Origin: Occultella gossypii | Lineage (GTDB): Bacteria > Actinomycetota > Actinomycetes > Actinomycetales > Beutenbergiaceae | NCBI RefSeq assembly: GCF_019947135.1 | Contig: NZ_JAGSHT010000028.1 | Location: 1 to 64,000 of the forward strand | Reading direction: 5' to 3' | DNA length: 64,000 nucleotides | Shown here: positions 8,116 through 17,159 of the stretch, one piece after another | Numbering within the stretch: the first letter of the stretch is position 1 | How the letters are laid out: every line of letters begins with the position of its first letter | Notes under the pieces: model-generated | What the model saw: the letters and a program-made list of their open reading frames with translations, nothing else | Database searches by the model: none | What the model was told of the DNA's origin: nothing | Program-made: the position numbers and the translations under genes

Positions 8116-8287
8116 AAGCGTCTCGCCATATGGACTCAATGTGGCACCAGTTTTTCGGGTGTCCCCGATCGGGAGTTTGCCGCATGGTCTGAGGCCTGAG
8201 AGCAGATCGACCCCGGCCAGAATCGCCGCGAATCGCGTCCGCAAGCCTTCACCGCGCCCCTCCGGACACCCTACGGTGGATACCGGT

Positions 8288-8956
8288 ATGCCGACGTCCA
8301 CAGAGTTATCCAACGCCCGCCACCACCATTCTGACGCGTCCACCCACGCGTCGCACAATCCACCGAACGCGCTCGCTCAGAATGCCGAACCGGGGCCGAG
8401 CCCCGATCAGTCCGGTAATCCCGACGACGACGATTCCGCCGGGACCGACGGCAACACGGCGACGCACGCACGAACCGTCGCCGCCCCGACCGTCCGCCGT
8501 CCGACCATTGCGGACGGCGCGCACATGTGGCGGATCGCCTCCGACAGCGGCGAGCTCGACGTGAACACCCCGTATGCCTATGCCCTCCTCGCGCGGGACT
8601 TCCACGACACCTGTCGCGTCGCGACGGTCGCGGACGAAGCGGTCGGCTTCGTCACCGGCTACCGCCGACCCGAGGCTCCGACCACGCTGTTCGTGTGGCA
8701 GATCGCCGTTGAGCCGGCCTTCCGCGGCCGCAACATCGGTGGCCTCCTGCTCGATGCACTGGTCCGAGACCTGGTCGACATCGTCGCGGTGGAGACCACT
8801 GTGACGCAGACCAATGACTCCTCGCGCCGGCTGTTCGGGAAGTTCGCGGACCGTCACGACGCCCGGATGTCCGAATCGCCGCTGTTCGCGGCCGGGCACT
8901 TCCCCGACGCACACGAGGCCGAACCGTTGCTCACGATCAGCGGACTGGCTCACTGA
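8288..8956 (+). CDS. ectA: L-2,4-diaminobutyrate N-gamma-acetyltransferase
   Basis: Acetylates diaminobutyrate with acetyl-CoA, second step of ectoine synthesis. Residues 75 to 222 match EctA: RRPTIADGAHMWRIA, LDVNTPYAYALLARDF, a GNAT acetyl-CoA site around residues 138-150 (AVEPAFRGRNIGG) and TQTNDSSRRLFGKFA. The first 70 or so residues are an unusual extension rich in His, Asp, Pro and Asn; no ATG or GTG codon occurs in frame between the ATG at 8288 and the middle of the conserved domain, so the extension seems real unless a rare start is used. First gene of ectABC, followed by ectB after 99 bp. Confidence 0.93.
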   Translation: MPTSTELSNARHHHSDASTHASHNPPNALAQNAEPGPSPDQSGNPDDDDSAGTDGNTATHARTVAAPTVRRPTIADGAHMWRIASDSGELDVNTPYAYALLARDFHDTCRVATVADEAVGFVTGYRRPEAPTTLFVWQIAVEPAFRGRNIGGLLLDALVRDLVDIVAVETTVTQTNDSSRRLFGKFADRHDARMSESPLFAAGHFPDAHEAEPLLTISGLAH

Positions 8957-9055
8957 CGCAAGGCCCGTCGGGCTCGGCGCCGTTGATCTCCAGCATCGTT
9001 GATCGGCGTCCGGCCCAGCACATCCCCATTCGAACCAATCGATGAAGGAATACAC

Positions 9056-10324
9056 ATGACTGCGCCCACGATCGACACCGTCGCCCTCGAATCCGGGGTC
9101 CGGAGCTATTCCCGGAACTGGCCGGCCGTGTTCTCACGAGCCGTCGGCAGCACGGTCTGGGACGAGAACGGCACGGCGTATCTGGACTTCTTCGCGGGTG
9201 CCGGCGCCCTCAACTACGGACATAATCACCCGCGCCTGAAGGACGTGGTCCTGGAGTATTTCCAGAGTGACCAGCTGGTGCATTCCCTGGACATGTTCAC
9301 CACCGCCCGGGGTGACTTCCTGCAGACATTTTCCGAGATGATCCTGAAGCCCCGCGGCCTCGACCACCGCGTGGCCTTCCCCGGGCCCGGCGGTGCGAAC
9401 GCGGTCGAGGCAGCCCTCAAGCTTGCGCGGAAGGTCACCGGCCGTGAGTCGATCGTGAACTTCACGAACGCCTTCCACGGGATGACGCTCGGGGCCCTCT
9501 CCGTGACCGGGAACTCCCTGAAGCGCGGCGGCGCCGGTATCCCCCTGGTGCACGCGACCCCGATGCCCTACGACGACTACTTCGACGGCGACGTGCCGGA
9601 CTTCATGTACTTCGAGCGCATGCTCGGGGACTCCGGCAGCGGCCTGAACCACCCGGCCGCGGTGATCGTGGAGTCGGTACAGGGCGAGGGCGGCATCAAC
9701 GCCGCCCGCGCCGAATGGCTGCGTGCTCTCGCCGACCTCTGCAAGAAGTACGACATCCTGCTGATCCTCGATGACATCCAGATGGGGTGTGGCCGAACCG
9801 GGGGCTTCTTCAGTTTCGAGGAGGCCGGGATCGTCCCGGACATCATCTGCCTGTCCAAGTCCATCAGCGGCTACGGGATGCCGATGGCGCTCACGCTGGT
9901 GCGCCCTGAGCTCGACATCTGGGAGCCGGGCGAGCACAACGGCACGTTCCGGGGCTTCAGCCCCGCGTTCGCGACCGCGGCCGAGGCGATCCGCACCTTC
10001 TGGGCGGACGACGCCCTCGAACGGTCCACCCAGACCAAGGGCGCCCACGTGGAGAGCCGGTTCAACCAGCTCGTCGCCAAGTACCCCGAGCACGAGCTGA
10101 TCAGCAAGGGGCGCGGACTCGCCCGCGGCCTGCAGTTCGGCACCGCCGAGCTCGCCGGACAGGTCTGCGCGGAGGCGTACCAGCGTGGCCTGCTCATGGA
10201 GACCTCGGGGCCCGAGGACGAGGTCATGAAGATCCTCCCGCCGCTGACCCTCACCGACGACGAGCTGAACCGTGGCCTGCGGATCATCGACGAGTCCGTC
10301 GACGCGGTGCTCGGACGTTCCTGA
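9056..10324 (+). CDS. ectB: Diaminobutyrate-2-oxoglutarate transaminase
   Basis: 422 residues. PLP-dependent class III aminotransferase making L-2,4-diaminobutyrate from aspartate semialdehyde with glutamate as donor, first step of ectoine synthesis. Seen: PGPGGANAVEAALKLAR, NAFHGMTLGALSVTGN, the cofactor Asp in LLILDDIQMGCGRTG (about residue 240) and the Schiff-base lysine in LSKSISGYGMP (K268). Start chosen at the ATG preceded by GAAGGA; an upstream in-frame alternative at 8999 lacks one. Confidence 0.95.
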   Translation: MTAPTIDTVALESGVRSYSRNWPAVFSRAVGSTVWDENGTAYLDFFAGAGALNYGHNHPRLKDVVLEYFQSDQLVHSLDMFTTARGDFLQTFSEMILKPRGLDHRVAFPGPGGANAVEAALKLARKVTGRESIVNFTNAFHGMTLGALSVTGNSLKRGGAGIPLVHATPMPYDDYFDGDVPDFMYFERMLGDSGSGLNHPAAVIVESVQGEGGINAARAEWLRALADLCKKYDILLILDDIQMGCGRTGGFFSFEEAGIVPDIICLSKSISGYGMPMALTLVRPELDIWEPGEHNGTFRGFSPAFATAAEAIRTFWADDALERSTQTKGAHVESRFNQLVAKYPEHELISKGRGLARGLQFGTAELAGQVCAEAYQRGLLMETSGPEDEVMKILPPLTLTDDELNRGLRIIDESVDAVLGRS

Positions 10325-10366
10325 TCGCCCCGGTCCCCCTTCCCTCAACCCTTGGAGTTGCCCCAC

Positions 10367-10765
10367 ATGCTCGTCCGCACCATCGCCGAGATCACCGACA
10401 CCGACGCCGACATCAAGACTGAGAACTGGCGCAGCAAGCGCATCATCCTGGCCAAGGAGGGTGTCGGCTTCTCGGTCCACGAGACCACCCTCTACGCCGG
10501 CACCGTGAACGACTTCTGGTACGCCAACCACATCGAGGCCGTGTTCATCGTCGAGGGCGAGGGAGAGATCACGGACCTGGCCACCGGCGAGACGCACCAG
10601 CTCGGACCGGGCTCGCTGTACCTGCTGAACGACCACGACAAGCACCAGGTCCGGCCCCGGACCCAGATGCGTACGGTGTGCGTGTTCAACCCGCCGGTGA
10701 CAGGGCGAGAGGTGCACGACGAGAACGGCGTCTACCCGCTCGTCACGGAGCCCGCGCCGGCCTGA
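10367..10765 (+). CDS. ectC: Ectoine synthase
   Basis: 132 residues, cupin-fold L-ectoine synthase closing N-gamma-acetyl-diaminobutyrate to ectoine. Seen: [35 protein letters not shown], the metal and active-site stretch [16 protein letters not shown] and [14 protein letters not shown] preceded by TTGGAG. Last gene of the operon: neither ectD (ectoine hydroxylase) nor an aspartokinase follows, so the operon itself supports ectoine but not hydroxyectoine. Confidence 0.96.
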   Translation: MLVRTIAEITDTDADIKTENWRSKRIILAKEGVGFSVHETTLYAGTVNDFWYANHIEAVFIVEGEGEITDLATGETHQLGPGSLYLLNDHDKHQVRPRTQMRTVCVFNPPVTGREVHDENGVYPLVTEPAPA

Positions 10766-10804
10766 TCCGGCCACTCGCCTGGGAGCGCCAGGGGACGCCG
10801 TCGC

Positions 10805-10810
10805 TATGCT
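10805..10810 (+). promoter_or_regulatory. -10 box for the lipoprotein gene
   Basis: TATGCT lies 40 bp before the lipoprotein ATG at 10851, just after ectC, and suggests the lipoprotein is not simply part of the ectoine operon. Confidence 0.4.
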
Positions 10811-10850
10811 CGACGCGTCAGGCCGACGCCGCAGACCTGCAGGGGGATCC

Positions 10851-11921
10851 ATGCACACCGTCGCTCGACGCAAGCGCGGGCGTCCGGTCGCCGCTCTGGC
10901 GGCGGCCGTTGCCGTCACACTTGCGGCCTGCGACGCCGCCGGCGGCGGCGACTACTCGGTCGCCGACGCGCTCGCCCGGGTGCCGGCCATGGACGTCGAG
11001 GGCCTGTGGATCACGACGGCTGACCTCGACACCGCGACGACGGTCGCCGGCCTGGAGCGGCCGACCGAGCCGGGCGAGGTGCCCCAATGGATCCTCGCGT
11101 TGACTGCCGAGGCCGACTCGCCGGCATTCGTGCCACTGCCGGAGATCCTGGCGCAGACGTCTCCCGTCGAGGAGTCGGCCGACTCGTTCGGGTGGTCCAT
11201 CCTGGACGTCGACGCGTTCGCCGGGGGCGACGCTGCGCCGACGGACCATTTCGCCACCCTCGTCGGGGACTTCGACGACGAGACGCTGGCGGACCTGCCG
11301 GTGGTCGAGGACGGGATCGTCACGGTCGGCGAGGGCGAGGACTTCGCGACAGACCTCGACGCCGCCACTGAGGCGAACCCACTCGGTGTGCCCCAGCGGT
11401 TGGCGGAGTCCGACGGCGAAATTGCCGTCTCACCGTCCACTCCCCTGGTCCGGGAGTGGCTTGCTGGACCGGAGTCGTCACTGGCGGACGACGAGGTGCT
11501 GGCCGTCCTCGCCGACGTGCTCGACTCCGCGGACGTGTACTCCGCCGCGTTCTACCGGGGCGACTACTCCCTGAGCGCGGACGCACTACCCCCAGGGGCG
11601 GAGCCCGAGGTTCTGATCCGCGAACCGTTCGAGACCGTCGGCATGGGCTGGGCGAGCGACGACGACGGCCCGCTCATGGTGGTCGCGTACGCGTTCGAGG
11701 ACTCCGACAGTGCCGGCGCCGCGGCCGAGGAGGTCCGCGGCGTCTGGTCGGACGGCGTCTCGCTGGTGAACGCGGCGCCGTGGAGCGAGCGGGTCAGCGT
11801 CGAGGACGTCGTCACCCACGGCTCGATCGTCGAGGCCCGGCTTCGTCCGGTGGAACAGGCCCCGCTGAGCCTCCCGATGCGGGCACTTCAGGCCCGGGAC
11901 CTGCCATTCCAACACGGCTGA
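10851..11921 (+). CDS. Predicted lipoprotein of unknown function
   Basis: 356 residues. Positively charged start, hydrophobic stretch at 12-25 and a lipobox ending LAAC at Cys27, so it should be lipid-anchored on the outer face of the membrane. The mature part is acidic, with no Cys or transmembrane segment; I see no recognisable domain. ATG preceded by AGGGGGATCC. It follows ectC on the same strand but has its own candidate -10 box. Confidence 0.75.
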   Translation: MHTVARRKRGRPVAALAAAVAVTLAACDAAGGGDYSVADALARVPAMDVEGLWITTADLDTATTVAGLERPTEPGEVPQWILALTAEADSPAFVPLPEILAQTSPVEESADSFGWSILDVDAFAGGDAAPTDHFATLVGDFDDETLADLPVVEDGIVTVGEGEDFATDLDAATEANPLGVPQRLAESDGEIAVSPSTPLVREWLAGPESSLADDEVLAVLADVLDSADVYSAAFYRGDYSLSADALPPGAEPEVLIREPFETVGMGWASDDDGPLMVVAYAFEDSDSAGAAAEEVRGVWSDGVSLVNAAPWSERVSVEDVVTHGSIVEARLRPVEQAPLSLPMRALQARDLPFQHG

Positions 11922-11961
11922 ACGCACCGGCGCGAGAGCGCGGCACGCATCCGCCACCAGG

Positions 11962-11994
11962 CTTCATCGGTGGTTCACCTATCGTTCACCTGCC
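11962..11994 (+). promoter_or_regulatory. PHO-box-like array of 11-nt direct repeats (candidate PhoP site)
   Basis: Three consecutive 11-nt units begin CTTCATC, GTTCACC and GTTCACC. The consensus start of actinobacterial (Streptomyces) PhoP repeat units is GTTCACC with an 11-nt period, so two units match 7 of 7 and the first 5 of 7. The next gene downstream encodes a secreted nuclease, a plausible phosphate-scavenging target, although its ATG is 260 bp away. Confidence 0.45.
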
Positions 11995-12039
11995 GCGCCC
12001 CATCGGTTCAGACGCAACGGTGAATGTGGTGACCGTCGA

Positions 12040-12058
12040 GGGCGTGGTCTCCACGCCC
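12040..12058 (+). terminator. GC hairpin after the lipoprotein gene
   Basis: GGGCGTGG-TCT-CCACGCCC forms an 8-bp stem with a 3-nt loop, flanked by CGAG/CTCG-like bases. There is no U run; it may terminate lipoprotein transcription or be a leader element of the nuclease mRNA. Confidence 0.3.
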
Positions 12059-12253
12059 GTTGACCCTCGCGCCCCATCGAGGCGCCGCGGACGCCGGGCC
12101 TGGGCAACTCCGGGGGGATGAGCCCGCCCGGTGTCCGCCAGGGGTGCGGTTGAGCATGCGCGGTGTCCACCGCCGACGCCGCGCCGTTCGGTTATCCACA
12201 ACTGGACAGGGCCCGACGGCGCAGGGCCGGGTCATGCAGGCAGGCTCGCCCAC

Positions 12254-13234
12254 ATGCTGCCCGAACCGGAGGAGACGTCGCGAGCGCGGCCGGTGGCGTC
12301 GCTCGCGGTGCTGGTGCTTCTTGCGCTCGCCCTGGTGCTGGTGGTGCCGCAGTGGTGGGCGCAGGTGCGGGCACCGCCGCCGTACCCGGTGCCGGCCGAG
12401 CTGGTCGCAGCCGCCCGCACCGACCTCGCCTCATTGGCGGTCGTGGAGCCGCTGGGCCTCGCCGACTACGAGCGGGAGTTCTTCGGAGAGCCGTGGTCCG
12501 ATGTCGACCGGAACGGGTGCGACACCCGCAACGACGTCCTCGCGGTCTGGCTCGACGATGTCGTCTTAGACGCTTTGAAGCCGTGCTTGGTGGTCTCGGG
12601 TTCCCTGTCCGACCCCTACACCGGTCATCTCGTGCCGTTCGTGCGGGGACCGAGCACCAGCGCCGAGGTGCAGATCGATCACGTGGTCGCCCTCGCCGAC
12701 GCCTGGCGCAAGGGCGCGTCCCACTGGCCACCGGAACGCGCCCTCGCGTTCGCGAACGACCCCGGCAACCTGATCGCCGTGGACGGTCCGGCGAATCAGG
12801 ACAAGGGCGCCGACGATGCCGCCGACTGGCTCCCGCCGAACACCGGGTTCCACTGCGCCTACGCCGTGCAGCAGATCCGGGTGAAGGCGACGTACGCGCT
12901 CGGCGTCAGCGGCGCCGAGTTCGGTGCGCTGGCGCAGGTGCTGGCGCAGGAGTGCCCGGGGGCGCCGGCGGCTCGGGCCGAGATGGTGGCCGGACGGCTG
13001 ATGCCGGGCACCGCCGCGGTGGCGACTGGGGTGGGATGCCGGGCACGGCCGGGATGTCGGCCGGAGTTGGGATGTCGGCGGACCGCGATAGCCTCACGGA
13101 ACCTGGATCGGACGGGCCGCTCCGCTCATGTCGAGTGGCAGAGCACGGTCGAACAGGGCCGGGTCGGACCACGTTTCGTCAGAGCGACCTCGGTCGAACA
13201 AGTGGAGGGAGGCGGGCGTGTTCCTGCTCGATGA
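12254..13234 (+). CDS. Exported DUF1524/HNH-family nuclease
   Basis: 326 residues. A single hydrophobic segment at residues 15-34 serves as signal anchor; the rest is extracytoplasmic. The catalytic domain of the DUF1524 (GmrSD C-terminal-like) HNH family is clear: RNGCDTRNDVL (about 87-95), DPYTG, VQIDHVVALADAWRKGA with the His143, FANDPGNLIAVDGPANQDKG with the Asn pair, and DWLPPN. Secreted enzymes of this family degrade DNA or RNA outside the cell. The last 45 residues are low in conservation and overlap the start of the next gene by 17 bp. A PHO-box-like element lies upstream, which would fit phosphate starvation control. Confidence 0.85.
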   Translation: MLPEPEETSRARPVASLAVLVLLALALVLVVPQWWAQVRAPPPYPVPAELVAAARTDLASLAVVEPLGLADYEREFFGEPWSDVDRNGCDTRNDVLAVWLDDVVLDALKPCLVVSGSLSDPYTGHLVPFVRGPSTSAEVQIDHVVALADAWRKGASHWPPERALAFANDPGNLIAVDGPANQDKGADDAADWLPPNTGFHCAYAVQQIRVKATYALGVSGAEFGALAQVLAQECPGAPAARAEMVAGRLMPGTAAVATGVGCRARPGCRPELGCRRTAIASRNLDRTGRSAHVEWQSTVEQGRVGPRFVRATSVEQVEGGGRVPAR

Positions 13235-16200
13235 CGTGCTCGTCTACTCCGCCAGCGACCTGTCGACCGCCGTCGGCTGTGAGTTCGCCGCGCTGCGCAA
13301 GCTCGACGAACGCCTCGGCCGGGTCCCGAAGCTCGAGGTGGAGAACGCGTTCCTGGACCGGGCCGCCCGGTTGGGCAACGAGCACGAGGAACGGGTACTC
13401 GAGCAGTACCGGCAGCGGTTCGGCGCCGGCGTCGTGGAGATCGGCCCACCCACCGAGTACACCCGGGCGGCACTCGAGGACCAGCATGCACGAACCATCG
13501 CGGCGCTCCACGCGGGCGCGGATGTGGTGGCCCAGGCCGGCTTCTTCGACGGGCGGTTCCATGGGCGCGCGGACTTCCTGGTCCGCGAGGGCGACGTCGG
13601 CGGTCGGCCGAGCTACGCCGTCGTCGACGCGAAGCTGAGCCGCTCGGCGAAGTCGCCGGCCGTGATGCAGGTCGCCGCGTACGCGGACCAGCTGCTCCGA
13701 GCCGGGATCGACGTGGCCGAGTACACCCACCTGCACCTCGGCGACGACGTCGTCACGTCGCACCCGACGGCCGACGGCGTTGCCGTCCTGCGCGAGCAGC
13801 GCGAGCAGGTCCAGCACCTGCTGGACGAACACCGCCTCGATGACGGGCCGGTCGACTGGGGCGACGAGCGGTACCGGGCCTGCCTGTGGTGTGACTACTG
13901 TGCGGCCGAGCTCGAGCCGGCCCGTGACGTCAAGCTCGTCTGGGGGGTGCGCAGCGGGAACCGGAACGCCCTCCGGGCCGCGGGCATCACCACGATCGAC
14001 GACCTCGCGGCCAGCACGGGACCGATACCGAAGATCCGGCCGGCCACTCTGGACCGGCTGCGCGGACAGGCTCGACTGCAGCTGCGGCAGGAGGAGGCGG
14101 AGGCGCGCGCTGTCCAGGGCCCGGGGGCCACGCCGACGGTCTTCAGCGAGGTGCACACGGTGACGGCCCTCGAGGCACTGCCCGCACCCGATGCCGGCGA
14201 CATCTTCTTCGACTTCGAGGGCGATCCGATGTGGGTCGACTCCGACCGGACCGAGTGGGGCCTTGAGTACCTCTTCGGTCTCGTCGAGGCCGGCCCCGAG
14301 GAGCGCTATGTGACGTTCTGGGCGCACGATCGCGCCGAGGAGGCGCAGGCGCTCCGGAGTTTTCTGGCGTACGTGGCGCAGCGCCGCGCCGCGCATCCGC
14401 AACTGCACATCTACCACTACGCAGCCTACGAGCAGTCCGCGCTGCGCAACCTCGCGCAACGCCACGGGTTCGGCGCGGACGAGGTCGAGGACCTCATCGC
14501 CGACGGGGTCCTCGTCGACCTGTACAAGACCGTCAAGGACGGCGTCCGGATCTCCCAGCGCTCCTACTCCCTCAAGAAACTCGAGCCGCTGTACATGGGC
14601 GCGGAGCTCCGGGACGCGTCGGGCGTCACCAGCGGTGGGGACTCGGTGGTCGCGTACGAGGAAGCCATGGCCATGCGCGCCGCCGGGGACGACGCCGGCC
14701 ATGCCGCGCGCCTCGCCGAGCTCGCCGATTACAACCGGTACGACTGCGTCTCCACGCTTCGGCTGCGGGATTGGCTGCTCGAGCAGCGGGACCGGACGCT
14801 CGCCGTGCTGCGTGAGGCCGCGCTGGCCCTCGGTGCCGGTGCCAGCCCGATGGAGTCTCCGGAGACGAGCACCGCCGGGATCGCGACCGAGCCTGCCATG
14901 GCCGTCGAGGAGGAGACCGAGGAGACGACCGCACAGATCCTCGCCCGGGCGTTGCTGGCCCGGACGTCGGACCCGGCCGCTCCGCTCCTCGCCGCCGCCC
15001 TCGAGTACCACCGCCGCGAGGACGAGCCGTTCTGGCGGGCTCACTTCGAACGGCTCGACGCGCCGCGGCGGGACTGGGTGGACGCCCGGGACGTGCTCGA
15101 GGTGCACGGGGGCAGGGTCGTCGAGGACTGGTCCGGACCGGAGGGTCGGCGGCCCACGCGGGTCCTCGAGCTCACCGGGGCGCTGGGCACCGGCAGCATC
15201 GTCGGCGCCGGCTCCGAGGTGTACTGCGTCTATCCCCCGCCGGTTCCCGACGGCATGCGGGTCCCCGAGGGACACGAGCGCGCCACCTCGGGCGCCCGGG
15301 TGATCAGTCGGGGCGAGAACAGCGACGGCGAGGACGTTCTGGTCATCGCGGAGTGGCTCGCCCGGGACGTGGTCGAGCACGACGTCCTGCCGGTCCTGAT
15401 CACCCCAGGCGCACCGCCGTCCGCCGCCTCGCTCCGGTCCGCCATCGAGTTGGTCGCCCAGGCGGTCGTGGACGACGGCACGGCAGCCTCGACCGCGCCG
15501 CCTGCGCCGACCATGCTGACTGCGCGGGCCACCGACGCGAACACGGCAAGCTCGCCGACTGTGGTCGAGGGTGGCGGTGGCGAGGCAGCAACGATTGCCG
15601 TCGAGACCGGCGTTCGTCTGGAACCGGAACGGGACGAGGAGCGGGCGGTGGGTGCCCCGCCGCGGCCCTCGACTGGTCCCGATACCTGGCTGCTGCCGGC
15701 TCAGGCGGCTCTCGACGTGTTGCGTCGAGTACCGCCCCGGCAGCGGCACGGCGGAACGCTCCCCCACGCCGCCGTCAGCGTGCCCGGCCCGGGCTCCGCC
15801 GTCGACGGGGTAGGTGGCGACCACATCGGCGCGGACCACATCAGCGCGGTCACCGACGCGGTGCTCGGTGCCGACGACTCCTACGTCGCGGTCCAGGGCC
15901 CACCTGGCACCGGCAAGACCTACCTGGGCACCCGAGTCATCGCCGCACTGGTGCAGCGGTTCGGGTGGCGGGTCGGCGTGGTCGCGCAGTCGCACGCGGT
16001 CGTCGAACACTTCCTGGGCGGGGTGATCGAGGCCGGTGTCCCTGGCGCGCAGGTCGGCAAGCGCGGCGGCAGCATCGACGCGAGCATCCCGACCGACTTC
16101 CGTCCCGCCGTCGAACATGACCGGAATGCGCCACCGTGGGTGCGCGTGGACACCTACCAGCACCAGGAGTTCCTCGAACGCCACGGCAGCGCCGGCGCGG

Positions 16201-17159
16201 TGATCGGCGGCACCGCCTGGGACTTCACGAACCGGCGCCGGTTCGCCGTCGGGGACCTCGACCTACTGGTCGTCGACGAGGCTGGCCAGTTCTCGCTCGC
16301 GAACACGATCGCCGTCGCCACGGCCGCCCGCCGACTACTGCTGCTCGGCGATCCGCAGCAGCTGCCGCAGGTCAGCCAAGGCACCCATGACGCGCCCGTC
16401 GACGTCTCGGCGCTCGGCTGGCTCACCGAGGGTCACGCCACCCTGCCGCCGAGTCGCGGCTACTTCCTGGACCGGACGTGGCGGCTCCACCCGGCGTTGT
16501 GCGAGGCGGTCTCGACGCTCGCCTACGACCACCAGTTGCACAGTCACCCGCGGACCGCGCGGCGGCACCTCGAGGGCCTCGACGCGGGAGTGCACGTGGT
16601 GCGGGTGCCGCACCGCGGCAACGTCGTGGACTCCCCCGAGGAGTCCGCGGAGGTCGTCGCGCAGATCCAGGCACTGCTCGGCAAGCGCTGGACGGACAGT
16701 TCCGACCGCGCCAACAGTGCCGAAAGTGCCGACAGGGCCGACGTTGCCGACAGGGCCGACAGGGCCGATAGCGCCGAGGCGCGCCCGTTGGCCCCGGCGG
16801 ACATCCTCGTCGTCGCCGCCTACAACGCCCAGGTGCAGCGCATCCGGCACGACCTCGCCGATGCGGGCCTGGAGGCGGTCCGGGTCGGCACGGTGGACAA
16901 GTTCCAGGGCCAGGAAGCCGCCGTCGTGCTGCTCAGCCTGGCCGCATCCAGCGCGGACGATGCGCCGCGCGGGCTCGGCTTCGTGCTCTCCCGCAACCGG
17001 CTGAACGTGGCGATCTCCCGGGGCAAGTGGGCGGCGATCGTGATCCGCTCACCCGGCCTGACCCGGCACCTGCCGTGGGACCCGAACGAATTGACCGCGC
17101 TCGGCGCGTTCATCACGCTCTGCAGCGACGCCCGCGAGCGCCGGAGCCGCCGTCACTGA
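13218..17159 (+). CDS. TM0106-type RecB nuclease fused to RNase H-like domain and SF1 (Upf1/Dna2-like) helicase
   Basis: 1313 residues in three parts. Residues about 1-200: RecB/Cas4-like nuclease (GRADFLV, YAVVDAKLS, AAYADQL; a CLWCDYC cluster follows near residue 220). Residues about 325-515: DEDD exonuclease/RNase H-like domain (FFDFEGDP, HIYHYAAYE, YNRYDCVSTLRLRDWL). Residues about 870-1300: SF1B helicase with Walker A GPPGTGKT, VVDEAGQ, GDPQQLPQ, VDKFQGQEAAVV and NVAISRGKW. A Ser/Ala/Asp/Arg repeat insert lies between helicase motifs III and V (16693-16790). Start chosen at GTG 13218 with GGAGGGAGG just upstream; the fold begins there (LLDDVLVYSASDL). A role in DNA repair or processing is inferred. 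Confidence 0.9.
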   Translation: MFLLDDVLVYSASDLSTAVGCEFAALRKLDERLGRVPKLEVENAFLDRAARLGNEHEERVLEQYRQRFGAGVVEIGPPTEYTRAALEDQHARTIAALHAGADVVAQAGFFDGRFHGRADFLVREGDVGGRPSYAVVDAKLSRSAKSPAVMQVAAYADQLLRAGIDVAEYTHLHLGDDVVTSHPTADGVAVLREQREQVQHLLDEHRLDDGPVDWGDERYRACLWCDYCAAELEPARDVKLVWGVRSGNRNALRAAGITTIDDLAASTGPIPKIRPATLDRLRGQARLQLRQEEAEARAVQGPGATPTVFSEVHTVTALEALPAPDAGDIFFDFEGDPMWVDSDRTEWGLEYLFGLVEAGPEERYVTFWAHDRAEEAQALRSFLAYVAQRRAAHPQLHIYHYAAYEQSALRNLAQRHGFGADEVEDLIADGVLVDLYKTVKDGVRISQRSYSLKKLEPLYMGAELRDASGVTSGGDSVVAYEEAMAMRAAGDDAGHAARLAELADYNRYDCVSTLRLRDWLLEQRDRTLAVLREAALALGAGASPMESPETSTAGIATEPAMAVEEETEETTAQILARALLARTSDPAAPLLAAALEYHRREDEPFWRAHFERLDAPRRDWVDARDVLEVHGGRVVEDWSGPEGRRPTRVLELTGALGTGSIVGAGSEVYCVYPPPVPDGMRVPEGHERATSGARVISRGENSDGEDVLVIAEWLARDVVEHDVLPVLITPGAPPSAASLRSAIELVAQAVVDDGTAASTAPPAPTMLTARATDANTASSPTVVEGGGGEAATIAVETGVRLEPERDEERAVGAPPRPSTGPDTWLLPAQAALDVLRRVPPRQRHGGTLPHAAVSVPGPGSAVDGVGGDHIGADHISAVTDAVLGADDSYVAVQGPPGTGKTYLGTRVIAALVQRFGWRVGVVAQSHAVVEHFLGGVIEAGVPGAQVGKRGGSIDASIPTDFRPAVEHDRNAPPWVRVDTYQHQEFLERHGSAGAVIGGTAWDFTNRRRFAVGDLDLLVVDEAGQFSLANTIAVATAARRLLLLGDPQQLPQVSQGTHDAPVDVSALGWLTEGHATLPPSRGYFLDRTWRLHPALCEAVSTLAYDHQLHSHPRTARRHLEGLDAGVHVVRVPHRGNVVDSPEESAEVVAQIQALLGKRWTDSSDRANSAESADRADVADRADRADSAEARPLAPADILVVAAYNAQVQRIRHDLADAGLEAVRVGTVDKFQGQEAAVVLLSLAASSADDAPRGLGFVLSRNRLNVAISRGKWAAIVIRSPGLTRHLPWDPNELTALGAFITLCSDARERRSRRH
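16693..16790 (+). repeat. Low-complexity Ser/Ala/Asp/Arg repeats inside the helicase domain
   Basis: Imperfect 9-15 bp units (GCCGACAGGGCCGAC-like) encode an S-A-D-R-A-D-like stretch in an expected surface loop of the helicase. Confidence 0.75.

Larger units (their letters stand above)
11922..12253. other. 332-bp intergenic region
   Basis: Holds the PHO-box-like repeats (11962-11994), a hairpin (12040-12058) and one isolated DnaA-box-like nonamer TTATCCACA (12192-12200). No protein-coding features were found in it. Confidence 0.5.

Noticed and set aside
8141-8287. Upstream extension of ectA to the start at 8141
   Set aside because: The added residues are low-complexity and lie in the promoter region; the ATG at 8288 is sufficient.
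10766-10804. Terminator after ectC
   Set aside because: Only a 5-bp CCTGG/CCAGG stem without U run; too weak to call.
12192-12200. DnaA-box-like nonamer TTATCCACA
   Set aside because: A single copy without neighbours, AT-rich stretch, dnaA or dnaN; not an origin.
13179-16184. 1001-codon open frame on the minus strand
   Set aside because: It lies fully opposite the RecB/helicase gene, has no domain features and is a side effect of the GC-rich third codon positions of the real gene.
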